NCBI GenBank assembly: GCA_022606425.2
Contig: JAHDVF020000010.1
Span: 2,976,001 to 3,040,000 of the forward strand
Origin: Lepidostoma basale
Taxonomy: Eukaryota > Arthropoda > Insecta > Trichoptera > Lepidostomatidae
Length of the DNA stretch: 64,000 bases
Direction of reading: 5' to 3'
Part shown: in pieces, positions 21,990-33,661 of the stretch
How the letters are laid out: each line of letters starts with the position of its first letter
Position numbering within the stretch: position 1 is the stretch's first letter
Position numbers and translations under genes: made by a program
Notes under the pieces: model-generated
What the model was told of the DNA's origin: nothing
The model's input: the letters and a program-made list of their open reading frames with translations, nothing else
Databases searched by the model: none

Positions 21990-22640
21990 TCAATTTATTT
22001 ATTTGTTAAACCATAAACATTACAGTATATAACCAAAGCGCTTATGACTATACAGGTAGGATACAAAAACAACAAAAAAACTATTTTAAACAGTAAATAC
22101 AATTATGAAATTTAAAAATAGACAAAAACACAAAAAAACACGATATAATTAAAAATTAAGACCAAATAAGTAATTAGAAACAATAAGAAGAACAACACAT
22201 TATATAAGAGATAGGTGTTTTCTGAGGGTAGCCTCACTATCGTGGAAGATGTCCACATCCGAAGAGATGCGGTTTAATAGGATTATTGCCCTGCCCACGG
22301 GCATTACCTTAGGTAGATTGGTTCTACACAGTGGCAGGTGAAATAATCTATGTTGCCTTTGTCGCAGATAATTGTCGGGGACAAACAAAGTCAAGTCATT
22401 CAAAATATCAGAGTTATGTATTCGACCACGAATCAGTTGAAAAAAGTGAACACCCAGGTGGATAGTTCGTCTAATTTCCAATGATTGGTAGTCCAGCATA
22501 CCCAGCAAGAAATTAGTTGGGTACAGCCAGGGGTAGTAACCGTTCTCTTTAAGGTACAGAAATCGTAAGAATTTTTTCTGTAACTTCTCGATTAACAGAC
22601 AATATTTTGTTTCATGCGGTGCCCACACCAGTGTACTAAA
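21990..22640 (-). mobile_element. Jockey-like LINE C-terminal fragment (family D)
   Basis: The minus strand from 22628 has 142 open codons: MWAPHETKYCLLIEKLQKKF, LRFLYLKENGYYPWLYPTNF, RRTIHLGVHFFQLIRG and RTNLPKVMPVGRAIILLNRI. It aligns with the C-terminus of the RT at 26600-28580 (LRYLYLREYNCYPFMYPS), so it is a related but distinct element. 21990-22200 is AT-rich 3' sequence. 5' truncated. Confidence 0.75.
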
Positions 22641-22774
22641 TTTCGGTTAATGTAGGCGTGTGCAATGACCTGTTTAACCTATAATAATAACAATTAACAA
22701 ATTAATTAACAATTAACAAAGTAAAACAAGGCTGCGGTCATTTCAGGATGCTTGAAGAATTCAATTTAGAAAAA

Positions 22775-23215
22775 CCCTGACATGAAGATCAGCAGCAAAT
22801 CGAGGATTCATAAGAATTGTGTGCGACCTATCATGACATATGGAATAGAGTGCAGGGCGGACACCACAATCGCAAAAAAATGCGTTCAGAGTGTCAGAAA
22901 TGAAGACGCTCAGAAATATATCTGGCAAGACACTGCAAGAGAGGATAAGGAATACAATGGAGATATGCGAGGTCGAGGATGTCGTTAGGTGGGGAAGGCA
23001 AAGGAGAAGATACTGGTATGCACAAGTGACGAGAATGGATCCATCCAGACTCTCCTTCATTTTGTTACACGGCCAGCCCCATGGTAGATGACCCCCGGGC
23101 AGACCACCAAATAAATGGATCGTCAGCTGTGAGTCGACTTTTCAGGAGGCCAATTCCTCTTACGAAACAGGCCACTAGGCCTACACTAAGAATAAGAAGA
23201 AGAAGAAGAATAACA
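22775..23215 (+). mobile_element. LINE-A 3' end copy
   Basis: Pieces read RPIMTYGIECRADTT, SGKTLQERIRNTMEICEVED, VVRWGRQRRRYWYAQVTRMD and SFILLHGQPHG, followed by an AGAAGAAGAAG tail. Split among frames. Confidence 0.7.
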
Positions 23216-23329
23216 AATAAATATAAGAAATAACGGAAGTGAGGAAAAAATACGCTTTGTAGCAAAAATAATACTACAATAATAAGGTTTATTTTCATTT
23301 ATCCCTAAACTACAATATATCTGGCAAAT

Positions 23330-23790
23330 AAAAAAATGCTGTCATAGAAGTGAAGCACGGAACTAGCAAAAGGAAGATAAAAGTAGCATAAATGCAGTAG
23401 AAATGTGATATTTTATTTACAATAATGTGTATATGATAGTGTTAAATGCATATTTTATGTAAATCTGTTAAATGCAAATATTGTAAAAGAAGTGAATGCA
23501 GTGTAAAATAAATTGTTATGAACAAAATAATGAAAGTGTCATTAAAATGGTTTGGAGACATGGAAAGAATGAATGATAAAAAAGTATTTATAAAAGATGT
23601 AAATGCAACAAGAAATAGAGGAAAACCGAGTAAAATGTGGCATGATCAAATCTCTCAAATATTATACGTCGGCCACATGAGGAGTCTGAGAAATCGACGT
23701 GCGTCCATGAGACGATGTATTAATGTTTAGGAAGCGAAAGAAATTCATTCGGCCTACCACTTAGGGGCGACACCGTGATGGTTAGTTCGT
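23330..23790 (+). mobile_element. LINE-B copy, strongly decayed
   Basis: Reads MNKIMKVSLKWFGDMERMND, VNATRNRGKPSKMWHDQISQ, YVGHMRSLRNRRASMRR and ends 'ggttagttcgttagtta'. Upstream AT-rich DNA is LINE-B-like but not translatable. Confidence 0.65.
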
Positions 23791-24004
23791 TAGTTACTTT
23801 AAAAAAAATATGTTCCTCATCATCCCATTGCTAAACCATTTAAAGATGTTTATTTTTAATTATCTGAGATTTGACTCTGGCTTAATATCAAGATCCATGT
23901 TTAAGAGTGTTAATACGCGTCTATAAGACCTTTCGCAAAAATACGAAAAATAAAAGAGATACCAATTGTTACTTTAATAATTGTCTATGTAAGATATAAA
24001 TAAA

Positions 24005-24475
24005 CAAACTTCTCCTCTTCTTTCTTCTTTCTCTTTGCCACTTCCCATCATCTGTGGTCGACCCTCCTCGTACGAAAACGCCAACTTTCCTATTTTCACT
24101 CATTTCCACTGTCAGGTTCTCGCGTTGGAGCTCCTTTTCCATGTTGGCCCACCATGTTGCCATTGGGCGACCTCTTCTTCTTGGTTTTGTGGGAATGCTG
24201 AGAGCTTTGTGGACAATGTGCTCGCTGTCTCTTCGCATCACATGATCGTACCACCGGAGTCGAGATTCTCTTAATTTTTCCATTATTGGGGCAACCTTAA
24301 AGCTACCCCTCACGTATTCGTTCCTTACGTGGTCCAGCCTTGTGACGCCTCCAGCCCACCTCAACATATTCATCTCGGCAGTGTGGACTCGACTTTCGTG
24401 GACTTTTTTGTTGGTCCAGCACTCTGCTCTATATAGCATGGCGGGCCTCATTGCAGTCTTGTAAACAAACATATT
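24005..24475 (-). mobile_element. LINE-F 3' end copy 1
   Basis: Open for 167 codons on the minus strand: KTAMRPAMLYRAECWTNKKV, HTAEMNMLRWAGGVTRLDHV, SRLRWYDHVMRRDSEHIVHK, KPRRRGRPMATWWANMEKEL and DDGKWQRERRKKR. RTE-like ORF2 C-terminus. Copy 2, inside a hAT element, is at 58339-58891. Confidence 0.8.
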
Positions 24476-25018
24476 CTAGAAATTTTACTTGTAATATTTT
24501 ATTTTGTTGGAGTAGTATTCACCTCACTAGGTATATTTGTTTACCTCTAGAAATGCGACATCATAAACTATAAAAATAACTCTTATAAGTGGAAAAACAA
24601 TAATAACATTTATGTTCTTAAATTCGAAGAATCATACGAGTGTTAAAATTACATTTAAAAAAATGCTGCTTCTCTCCACAATTAATCTGCCCGGGGCTTG
24701 CGAATTATATACAAACTGTGAAAAAACATTGCATAATAATGTTACGAATTTAGCTAAAATGTCAGGAGAGAGAATTTGGGCGAAAAGAAGTCTGGTATTT
24801 CCGGTCGCGGGCGTAGGTTATGGAATACACACGAACATTTGGCAATACGTCAATACTTAACACCATATCTCATATAATGAACACAAACTCATACTTTAAT
24901 AACACGAAAAGTAAAAGCTAAACATTATAATACATAGTGATTATATTATCGTTTGTTAGAGGCAAGAGGAGTCGGATACTCGTATATTTACTGTAAAAAA
25001 AATTGATAGCATATTATT

Positions 25019-25573
25019 TTTTTTTTTTTAAAGGAACATAGAAGTTCCCGCCACATACCCGAGGCTGTTATAAGGCGTAGTGGCGCCCTTTTATCAGCCT
25101 CGCTCGTACACTCCCTGGGCCTGTCCCCGGTCCATCCGGGACTTACATTTAAATACGGCAACAACAAGGGGGTGCCAGACCACATTTAATCTACTCAATG
25201 TCACTTCTATGCTCCGCTGTACTTTATTGAACAAATAAATAAGCATAATATATAATACATTAACATTTCAGGAACATTATATAAAAGATAAAATATACAC
25301 CGCAGGAATATACAGCGGGAAGAACAGGAGAGGCAGAGGAGACAAATGCGGGATGGGGAAAAAAAAAAAATAATAACGTAGAGTACAGTTTTTGGCATGT
25401 AGGACAAAGGACGAGGTTTAGGAAGCATTTCATTATATTAAATAAATAAATAAAACCACAGCACAAATTATTATTATGGCCAACAGGGAGAGGAACGAGA
25501 CCCGTCACAGAGGGGCAACCTCCCTCTCCCAGCTGGAAAACAGCGCATCCTCAGAGGGCAAGAATTCACCCCA
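25019..25573 (-). mobile_element. Retro-insertion (family T) with 15-bp target duplication and polyA
   Basis: ATTGATAGCATATTA occurs at about 25003-25017 and again at 25574-25588. Between them the minus strand ends in a polyA run (poly-T at 25017-25030). The body includes the family T unit at 25046-25195, an AATAAA-like signal near 25230 and a pyrimidine-rich tract. No coding frame is recognisable. Duplication length and polyA indicate LINE-type retroposition. Confidence 0.7.
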
Positions 25574-25604
25574 TTGATAGCATATTAATAAAAATTGATA
25601 GATA

Positions 25605-25860
25605 GACGACCTTCGTGGCCGAGTGGTAAGTGCATTGACTGCCACCCCGAAGGTTCCGGGTTCGTGTCCCAGCGAGGGCTGCGTGATTGTCACACTGTCT
25701 TTGGTCTGGTGTAGAATTCACGTGACAATAAAATGGCGATAGAGATTTACTACTTATCACACGTCACGAGAATCACTATGATAGCTATAAATACCCTTTA
25801 CATCGATTCGGCTCATGCTGTCATGATGTAAACAGCGATTCAACAAAATAATAATAATAT
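25605..25860 (+). mobile_element. SINE-1, near full length
   Basis: tRNA-like head with box A TGGCCGAGTGG and box B-like GGTTCCGGGTTCG, body 'tggtgtagaattcacgtgac', tail 'acatcgattcggctcatgc' and terminal 'caacaaaataataataat'. About 255 bp. Confidence 0.85.
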
Positions 25861-25871
25861 GTTTAAAGTAT

Positions 25872-26239
25872 TATACAGGTTGTCCCAGGGCAAGTCACGT
25901 TAGTTATGAGAAAAATGTAAAAAAAAAACAGAAAGTTAATTTTTACGATTTTTTTAAATGCCTATAATTTAAAAAAATACATAGGTTACTTAATGTTTTT
26001 TTTACATCTCTTTCATAACTAGCACGACTCCGTTAGTGAATCAAGTTTGAGAAAAATACAGGGGTCTCCCAGAAGACGGCGTCAAGCCGGAAATGGATGG
26101 TACAACATCAAAATTTTTTTAAATGCTTATAATTTTAAAAATATAAAACTTAGTTTTTTTTTCATTCTTCTCATAACTAGCATGACTTGCCATATCATCC
26201 GTTTCCGGCTTGACGCCGACTTCTGGGACACCCTGTATA
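25872..26239. mobile_element. Tandem MITE pair with TACAGG..GTCCC ends
   Basis: Outer ends TATACAGGTTGTCCC (25872) and inverted TATACAGGGTGTCCC (26239). A second left end, TACAGGGGTCTCCC, starts at 26058. The stretch 'gacggcgtcaagccggaaa' at about 26077 is mirrored just inside the right end. The interior is A/T-rich hairpin with no gene. Confidence 0.6.
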
Positions 26240-26409
26240 TAAAAATTCTGCTCATACAAATCAAAATTTGAATATCGATAAAATGTTCAGCTTTAATACA
26301 TTTTATGATGATGGAAACACCTTGACGATTAAAGGCATGGCGAGTTTAATAAAATGTAGGATAATGTAAAAAAGCCTTCTTTAGGATCGACCAATCCAAA
26401 TACAGTAAT

Positions 26410-26480
26410 TAAACTAACTAACTATCACGCCGTGTCCCCGAAGGGGTAGGCAGAAAGAATGGACTGCTACACTTTAACCG
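26410..26480 (-). mobile_element. Truncated chimeric SINE-2 / LINE-B terminus
   Basis: GTTA tail, 'cacgccgtgtccccg' and 'gactgctacactttaaccg' identify the tail of the chimera seen at 16256-16410. Confidence 0.55.
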
Positions 26481-26599
26481 TTAACCAAAACATGTTAATG
26501 AAATGTATGTAAAAAAGTAGTCGAATATAAAAGAAGCTTCTTCAGCCTTTTTCCCTCCACTGCTGGATATGCGCCTCTGCCATTTTCCTCTACTCATCC

Positions 26600-28580
26600 T
26601 TTTCATATCCAGGTTGTTCCAGCTATTCGGGCAATTTCCGATGCATACGAGAAGCATACTCGGGAAGCTGAGTCTAGCATCGTTAAAGATCCGAAACAAT
26701 TTTGGCGTTTTATTAATGAAAAGCGTTGTGAACATGACAACCCCGACCAGATGAAACTCGGTGAATCAATTTATAGGGGCTCGTTCGATATTGCGTCGGG
26801 ATTTGCCGCTTACTTTCGAAGCGTATATAGTTCTGATGTTCCCGATCTAAATATTGACTCCCTTCCTTCTACTTCGGTTCCCGCCCTATCTGTTACTATT
26901 CCCGAAATCAGTCTCGCCGATATCGTCAACGCATTTCGGAAACTGGCTCCTAAATATTCTGCCGGTCCAGACTTCATACCCCCTTACATATTAAAAGCGT
27001 TTTCTACTCAACTCATATCTCCTTTGCATCATATATTTAGTTTGATAGTGTGCAAGAATGCTTTCCCCGACAGATGGAAACTTACCAAAGTCACGCCAAT
27101 CTTCAAAAAGGGAAGCAAGATATTAATCGATAACTACAGACCAGTGGCTGTACTCTCAGCTCCCGCTAAGCTTCTTGAGTCCATTCTCCATTCCTACATA
27201 TACAGACAATGCGAGAATCAGCTCAGTGAAAACCAGCACGGATTCAGACCGACTAGATCGCCCGTAACCAACCTACTTAATCTTTCGTCGTTTGTTAACA
27301 ATTCACTAGAAAAATTTATTCCCGTCGATGTCATTTACACGGATTTTGAAAAGGCATTCGATAAGGTCGATCACGCCATTTTATTAAAAAAACTTAACAA
27401 TTATGGATTTGCCTACAATCTTCTGGGATTAATGGCATCCTACCTATCTAATCGAAAACAATATGTAGTGTATAATCATCATAATTCAGATAGTTTCATA
27501 GCAAATTCAGGAATCCCCCAGGGTTCAAATTTGGGGCCGCTTTTGTTTCTTCTGTATATCAATGACATTGATAATTACATTGAATCATCTAATTATCTTC
27601 TTTTTGCCGACGATCTGAAGCTATTTAGAGCTATAGAAAATTCTAATGATTCATCTCTCCTACAAAATGATATTAATAGGTTGTTAAAGTGTTCGGATGA
27701 CAACAACTTGCCATTTAGTATACCAAAGTGCTCTGTAATTACATATACTCGATCTGGAAATACTCAATTATTCCCATACCAGATGAACAATACCTATTTA
27801 CAGCGTGTTGATCATATTAAGGATCTGGGTATCACGTTTGAGTCCAACTTCATATTTAAAATACATCTATCTAACATTATCATGCGAGCCAACAAAATGC
27901 TTGGTTTTGTTTTACGGAACGCGAGATCTTTTTCAAACACAACGGCGATCCGTCGACTGTATGAAGCGCTGGTTCGCAGTAACTTGGAGTACTGCTCTAT
28001 CATTTGGGACCCCAGAGAAAGAACAGTCATCTTGGAGCTGGAAAGGATCCAGAAACGATTTTTAAGGTATTTATACCTAAGGGAGTATAACTGTTATCCT
28101 TTTATGTACCCCTCACTGTTTCTCTCAGGAGTGTTGGGTTTCAACACTCTTGAAGCTCGTAGAATGATCTTTCTGGGAAAGCATTTTTTTAAACTGTTAT
28201 CCGGAGGTGTTTTCAATCCAGGAGTGCTGAGAGAGCTAAATCTGTACGTTCCCCATAGTTATAGCAGAGCAAGGGGGCATATATTATTTTATGCCCCAAA
28301 TTGCCGCACAGAGGCCCTTCGAAGTTCTCCTGTATTGAAGGCGATTCGTCTCTTAAATGAGGTTGCAAAAGAGATAGACCTCTTTGGGTGCAATTATGGC
28401 GAATTCGTAAATGCCCTTATGATAAAGGCAGCAAGCAGATAACTGGCTTTTCCTATTCATATGGTTCTATGTATATTTCCTTTGATATTCTTTTATTTCA
28501 CCCTTTACATCGATTTGGCTTGCGCTGTAATGATGTAAGGAGTTTTTTCAACAAAATAATAATAATAATAATAATATCGT
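26600..28580 (+). mobile_element. Jockey/I-type LINE, 5'-truncated, with long intact RT frame
   Basis: The frame is open from about 26605 (KDPKQFWRFINEKR upstream of the first Met) to the stop at 28442; 563 codons from Met 26751. RT blocks in order from that Met: FRKLAPKYSAGPDFIP, ENQHGFRPTRSPVTNLL, VIYTDFEKAFDKVDHA, SGIPQGSNLGPLLFLL and, at residues 285-288, FADD (FADDLKLF; the Tyr is replaced by Phe, as in many active LINEs). The C-terminal domain follows. No endonuclease domain is present because of 5' truncation. The 3' UTR (28443-28580) ends in (TAA)n, and its last 80 bases match the SINE-1 tail. One of the best-preserved elements in the window. Confidence 0.88.
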
Positions 28581-29129
28581 CAGTCCATATTTTACAATAG
28601 GTGGAATTAAGTAACCATTAATAGATTTCGCATCCTGTTACAAGCAGAATTACAAACATTATGTTTTACGAATATGATTACATAATTAACAACTCGAGTG
28701 TCATTGCTCTTTATTCCTGACCCAAACTAGATGTAATCTTCTCTATAAAATAGTTCAGTGCAACAGAAAATAACCGGTTTGAATAACTATATCGGAAACC
28801 CAAATGGGACTGCACAGCCGGGCCATTATTCTCTACTGTCTACTTGCAAATATAATATACAACTTCCTATTCCATTATATTGATTCGCATCGTAATATGT
28901 ATAGTTTAACTCTTCAGATAAATTAAGAATTAGGGCCCAAAGAAATTAGATGATTTGCAATATTGGTATATTCTTTGATTGATAACCCGGATATGTTAAT
29001 AAGCTTTATACATACTAGTGATAATTCAAATAGTTTTATATTTCAAATAATTTGAGGTTCTCTTCTTTTTAACATTTTTTTTATTTTAAAAAGACTAATA
29101 TCAAGGATTTATATCAATGATATTAAGAA

Positions 29130-29285
29130 TTTATTTTACAATCGTCAATGTGAGCAGAAAATAGCTCATTATTATGAAGAAGGAATCTGGTCGTGTCCAG
29201 GTTTGAACCCATGTCCCCTGGATCAGGAGCCAAGCGTTCTATCCCCTAGACCACCACCCGAGCAACATAATAGCTTTTGAAAAAT
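29130..29285 (-). mobile_element. tRNA-derived SINE-3, copy 1
   Basis: The minus strand contains GGTCTAGGGG (box A-like), 'cctgatccaggggac' and GGTTCAAACC (box B). Copy 2 at 40127-40305 is about the same length. The shared 3' part ends 'tatcaatcct/gatataaatcc'. Box B and the anticodon-arm-like spacing point to a tRNA origin; it is not a functional tRNA because the stems are imperfect. Confidence 0.6.
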
Positions 29286-29654
29286 ATTCTATTTTTAAAA
29301 CACTATTTCTACTTCTTCTTCTTCGTGTCAATGTTCACAAAATAAAGGCTTATTACATAAAAACACATGTGTTTTTATTTATTTTTGTTTTTTGAAGATT
29401 AATTACTTTACTCGTGGTTTTGATAATTTTTTTAAAACGCAATATTCAAGAGAAGTATTTATGTTTATTTATTTTTTATTAGTAATGTTTGGTAAATATT
29501 TTTTTATTTGAATCAAATCAATACAATAATAATATACCTCTAATCCTTTCGCATCCAATCGCCAGCAATTCTTATTATTATTTTTTTTTTTTATGTACAC
29601 AACAGGTCGTTTGGACCCAATTACTGTGTAAAATTTTTATTTTTTAGCTATTAT

Positions 29655-29822
29655 ATTGATTCTCGTGACATGTGATAGGTAGCCAATCTATCGCCATTTT
29701 ATTGTCACGTGAATTCTACACCAGACCAGACAGTGTAACAATCACAATGCCATCGCCGGGAATCGAACCCAGGACCTTCAGCATGGAAGTCAGAGCTCGT
29801 AACCACTCTGCCACGAAGGTCG
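29655..29822 (-). mobile_element. SINE-1 copy, 3' truncated
   Basis: Minus strand head GACCTTCGTGGCAGAGTGG, box B GGTTCGATTCC and body to 'cacatgtcacgagaatcaat'; the LINE-shared tail is missing. Confidence 0.7.
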
Positions 29823-29835
29823 TCTTTCAATGTTG

Positions 29836-29930
29836 AATGCGAAAGGCACAAGACAGGGATACGTGGAGAAGTATGGGGAGGGCTATGTCCAGCATTGGAC
29901 GACAACGCCTGTTTAAGTAAGTAAGTATAC
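29836..29930 (+). mobile_element. LINE 3' tail fragment
   Basis: Reads RKAQDRDTWRSMGRAMSSIG, then a stop and GTAA repeats. An A-x-DRDxWR motif marks a LINE ORF2 terminus. Confidence 0.5.
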
Positions 29931-30117
29931 CTCTATCACATATGCGTTTTCGTCGCCATCACATTATTTAACATCTAGTTTTTAATTAAATAAATACTTT
30001 GATTTTTTTTTTGTATACAAATACTTGTAGACAAATACTGGATTTTTACCCATTGCGGGTTAATAATTTTTTTAAGGATTAATTGTATTTACAAATTATC
30101 ACTTACAAATTATCTAA

Positions 30118-30145
30118 ATAGATGGCGCTAGTGTAGATGGACCTA
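30118..30145 (-). repeat. Family K, copy 3, right end
   Basis: 'gatggcgctagtgtagat' matches copies 1 and 2. The remainder is displaced to 30720-30902 by later insertion and expansion. Confidence 0.55.
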
Positions 30146-30254
30146 CCAACAGTGAAGTTACTATAAAATATTAACTTATTTATTTTATTATTTTTATTTT
30201 GTTATTTTATAGCATTGTATTTATATCATTGTTTAAGATTTATTTTGTGGGTAT

Positions 30255-30435
30255 TGGACGATCGAAGTGTGCCCGGGAGATGCCTATTGGTGGCGATGAG
30301 GTTCGCAGCCCATCACATCGTGTCTCCCGCGGAGCGAAAAGAGAAGGATGGAGTGCCGCATCAGTAAAAGTGTGATAGTCCATTCTTTCTGCCTACCTTT
30401 TCGGGGAGACGGCGTGATGGTTAGTTAGTTAGTTA

Positions 30436-30436
<1 letters not shown>
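30255..30436 (+). mobile_element. Chimeric SINE-2, full-length copy
   Basis: The GC-rich head ('gggagatgcctattgg', 'gaggttcgcagcccatc', 'cgaaaagagaaggatgg') is fused to the LINE-B tail ('ccattctttctgcctacc', 'gacggcgtgatggttag') and ends with (GTTA)3. Inserted inside family K copy 3. Confidence 0.6.
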
Positions 30437-30902
<466 letters not shown>

Positions 30903-31449
30903 ACTTTGGTTTGTATTTAAAAATAAATAAATAAAAACACTATGAATGAAACCACGGTATGACCGTACCACGGTTAAATACAAAGTGTTTTATTATTTTA
31001 TATCTACAATTTTAAAATGTATTACCACAAAGTGAGTGCTTCATATGAAAATTTAAATAAATGAAGTATGTAAAAAAAATTATATAATAAGATGACTAAT
31101 CATTATGTTTTCTAAATTGAAGACAAATTAATTATGTTAAATAAATTTGAACAATAAGTCGAATAATAAACGAATTCAACAATTCGGGTAATACTCTCAT
31201 GGTCATCTTGGATTGCGTAATGATAAGAATATTAATCTGATGTGTTCATAAGTCCACACTTCATCTGTACTTGGAATTTGTGTTTACACTTTTTGTCAAG
31301 TATGCAGTGACGCTTTATTTGTATACTCGTACAAATACTTTTTATACAAAATATTTTACATTCTTCAATGCAAGATTTAATAAACCCAGCAGACTTTAAC
31401 CGGCATTTACTTACTCAAGACGTTTATAAAAAATTTCAAATGTATAAAT

Positions 31450-31640
31450 GATTCTTCTTCTTCCTTCGATGTCATGTCAGGGTCCCCTGACGTTGACTAT
31501 CACTTGAGAGTAATTGATTCTTCTTCATAGTGATGACACGAGGAATGATATTAAGAGTGGTTTCCACTTGCTTTTTTGAAGGGTTGTCTTCCCTTAGCAA
31601 GAAAAAGGATCACAGCGGCCAAAAAAACATACTTTTCATT
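31450..31640 (-). mobile_element. LINE-P 3' end, copy 2
   Basis: Reverse complement of the 17545-17775 sequence over its 3' half, including 'gatagtcaacgtcagg' and the AGAAGAAG end. Confidence 0.5.
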
Positions 31641-31694
31641 GCTACCGATATTTAAGTCTCACAATCCATAGAAAGACAAAAATCACGCTATATA

Positions 31695-32185
31695 AAACTG
31701 TAATATTGACAGTATTGGCGTATGATTGCGATGCGAGGCTGACGATAAAAACGAGACGAGTGACGAGACTGAGACTTGACGATAAAAATGGCGGAACTGC
31801 TGGACGCCTTCTTGCTGCGACGAATTTGTGGACCCGCGAGAGAAGGAGACCAATGGCGTATTTGACGCAATGATGAGCTGAATTCCATGAACCAGCCCCC
31901 CAACATCTCCACCCACATAAAGCTACAAAGATTGAGATGAGCTGGACATGTACAGAGGATGCCGAACTCACGGGTCCACAAACGCATTATTACTGGACAC
32001 AAGGGGGGAAGGAGAAAGGTGGGAAGACCAAGGCTGAGATGGGAAGAAGGATGCAGCACAACTTCTTCGGGTCGGCACCCAAAGTTCGGCGAACTGGAGG
32101 ACGACAGTTGAGGACAGGGACTGTTGGAGACGAATGTTGAAGGAGGCTAAGGCTCGATATGGGCTGAAAAATTGCCATTCGTCCA
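31695..32185 (+). mobile_element. LINE-I 3' region
   Basis: Plus-strand pieces read LLRRICGPARE, NISTHIKLQRLRWAGH, VQRMPNSRVHKRIITGHK and GRPRLRWEEG. This is an RTE-like C-terminus. Several frame changes. Related to 49370-49745 and 13610-13750. Confidence 0.65.
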
Positions 32186-32385
32186 CTCTCTATCTGCTAT
32201 GATATCGATGGTAATATTAGTGGCCACATTTCCCGGGTATGCAGGATCTAAGAGACTACTCGTAGCCGCTGGAGCATAGGACTCCGCAATAGTGTTACTT
32301 GTGACATTACAACATGGCGCATATTACATTTTATGGAACCATACTTCCGTCAGAACCACGTTTATAACGTTTATATACATATAGT

Positions 32386-32690
32386 TTGCAACCCGTGAAA
32401 TATTTACGGAAGTAAACACTTTCTACCCTTTAAATTTTTTTACTGTAGAATCGTAATCAGAAATAAGTTTTAACTTTTAATGTCTATCATTTTTTTTTAC
32501 AATTAAAAATACCGAATTGTCCTCCTTTTGTTTTGTACACTACTGTCATACAACAATAATCAGAACAAAATTCCAAATAATCTGTAAAATAAGAGTGCAT
32601 TTCGAATTACTTTCGGAGAGAATCGAAGTATTTCTCTCTCGCTCTCTTGTATTCAAAATACTATCGTATTCTTGATGACATAATTATCTA
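32386..32690 (-). mobile_element. Helitron-like element (family N), copy 2
   Basis: Same hairpin-bearing end as 6464-6685 ('gcaacccgtgaaatatt') and shared internal strings 'ataatcagaacaaaa' and 'gaagtatttctct'. The terminal four bases are CTAT in place of CTAG. Confidence 0.45.
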
Positions 32691-33479
32691 TATAATTACA
32701 TTGCCAATGTGAATGTATACCAATGCACTATTGCATGGTGGATGGGAGTATTAAGAGAGTATTATATGGGCATATTATTTATGGTGGATGGGAGTATGGA
32801 TATTACCCCTGGCTCTTTCACGATGCAGAACCAACCTGCCGGAATTTGACGTATTTTGTGATAGTCTGGCTCACCTGAGGGAAGTACTGTCTCTATTATA
32901 ATTTTATATTAATTTTTTTAATTTATCGTGTATCTTATGTTTCTCGCTCTTTTTATTTTATTACGTTTTACTTATTATTGTGTATCTCCAACTTGTATCC
33001 TTAGTGTATTGGAAAATAATTCTTTGATGCTTAGGATATATTTAAATAAATAAATGAAATTAAATAATGATAAGTCGTTTGTATACTTGAGTAAGAACGA
33101 ATAATAATGAAAATATAAAAATAATATTACTAATAATCTCAGCGTTACAATGAAAGTTTCCAGTGAGAGTTCAAATGAAAACGAACGCCGCGAATTTCCG
33201 TGAAGGCAACTTTCTAGGCACGGGTCGTGTAACCAAAAGGACAAAGGTGCCTTCTTGCCTTGCGAATCACAAATGACACTTTTCGAATACTCATTATTAT
33301 CCACTGTTTAAGTTAGAATTACAAGTAAGTAAGCGATTGTAAGAAATACGTGTGTACACTTTATAATACTTAAAGATACTTATGATTCATTCTCTATTTT
33401 TTATTTAGACTCTCGCGGATGTGCTCTCAGAGAGTGTTAAAATATTTTGAGAACGTAGGCCGGAGAGAACAGGACAACC

Positions 33480-33660
33480 TTAACCGTTTAAGTACCGTGA
33501 TGTTTTAAGCTTAGGGACACTCACATACTGCATGTTTTTAATTATTTAAAAAATAGGGCTAATGCATTTTATGCATTATGTTTAAAGTTTACCGTTAAAC
33601 AGATATATCAAGTTTAAATTTTTCAAGTTGCATTATCGAGATTTCGTATATTTGATTTTT
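33480..33660 (+). mobile_element. piggyBac-like terminal repeat (family L), copy 1
   Basis: Starts TTAACCGTTTAAGTACCGTG and matches 55493-55685 over about 185 bases in the same orientation, to 'tttgatttttctttcag'. LINE-A sequence follows at once. Confidence 0.5.
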
Positions 33661-33661
33661 C

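Noticed and set aside
25605..25700. tRNA gene candidate (box A and box B well formed)
   Set aside because: The same head is followed by the SINE-1 body and tail and occurs about ten times; stems are imperfect. It is the SINE head.
26751..28442. Host gene encoding a reverse transcriptase
   Set aside because: RT block order, 5' truncation and TAA-tailed 3' UTR show a LINE.
29165..29275. tRNA-like sequence on the minus strand
   Set aside because: Second copy at 40205-40300 with the same non-tRNA flanks and poor stems; called SINE-3.
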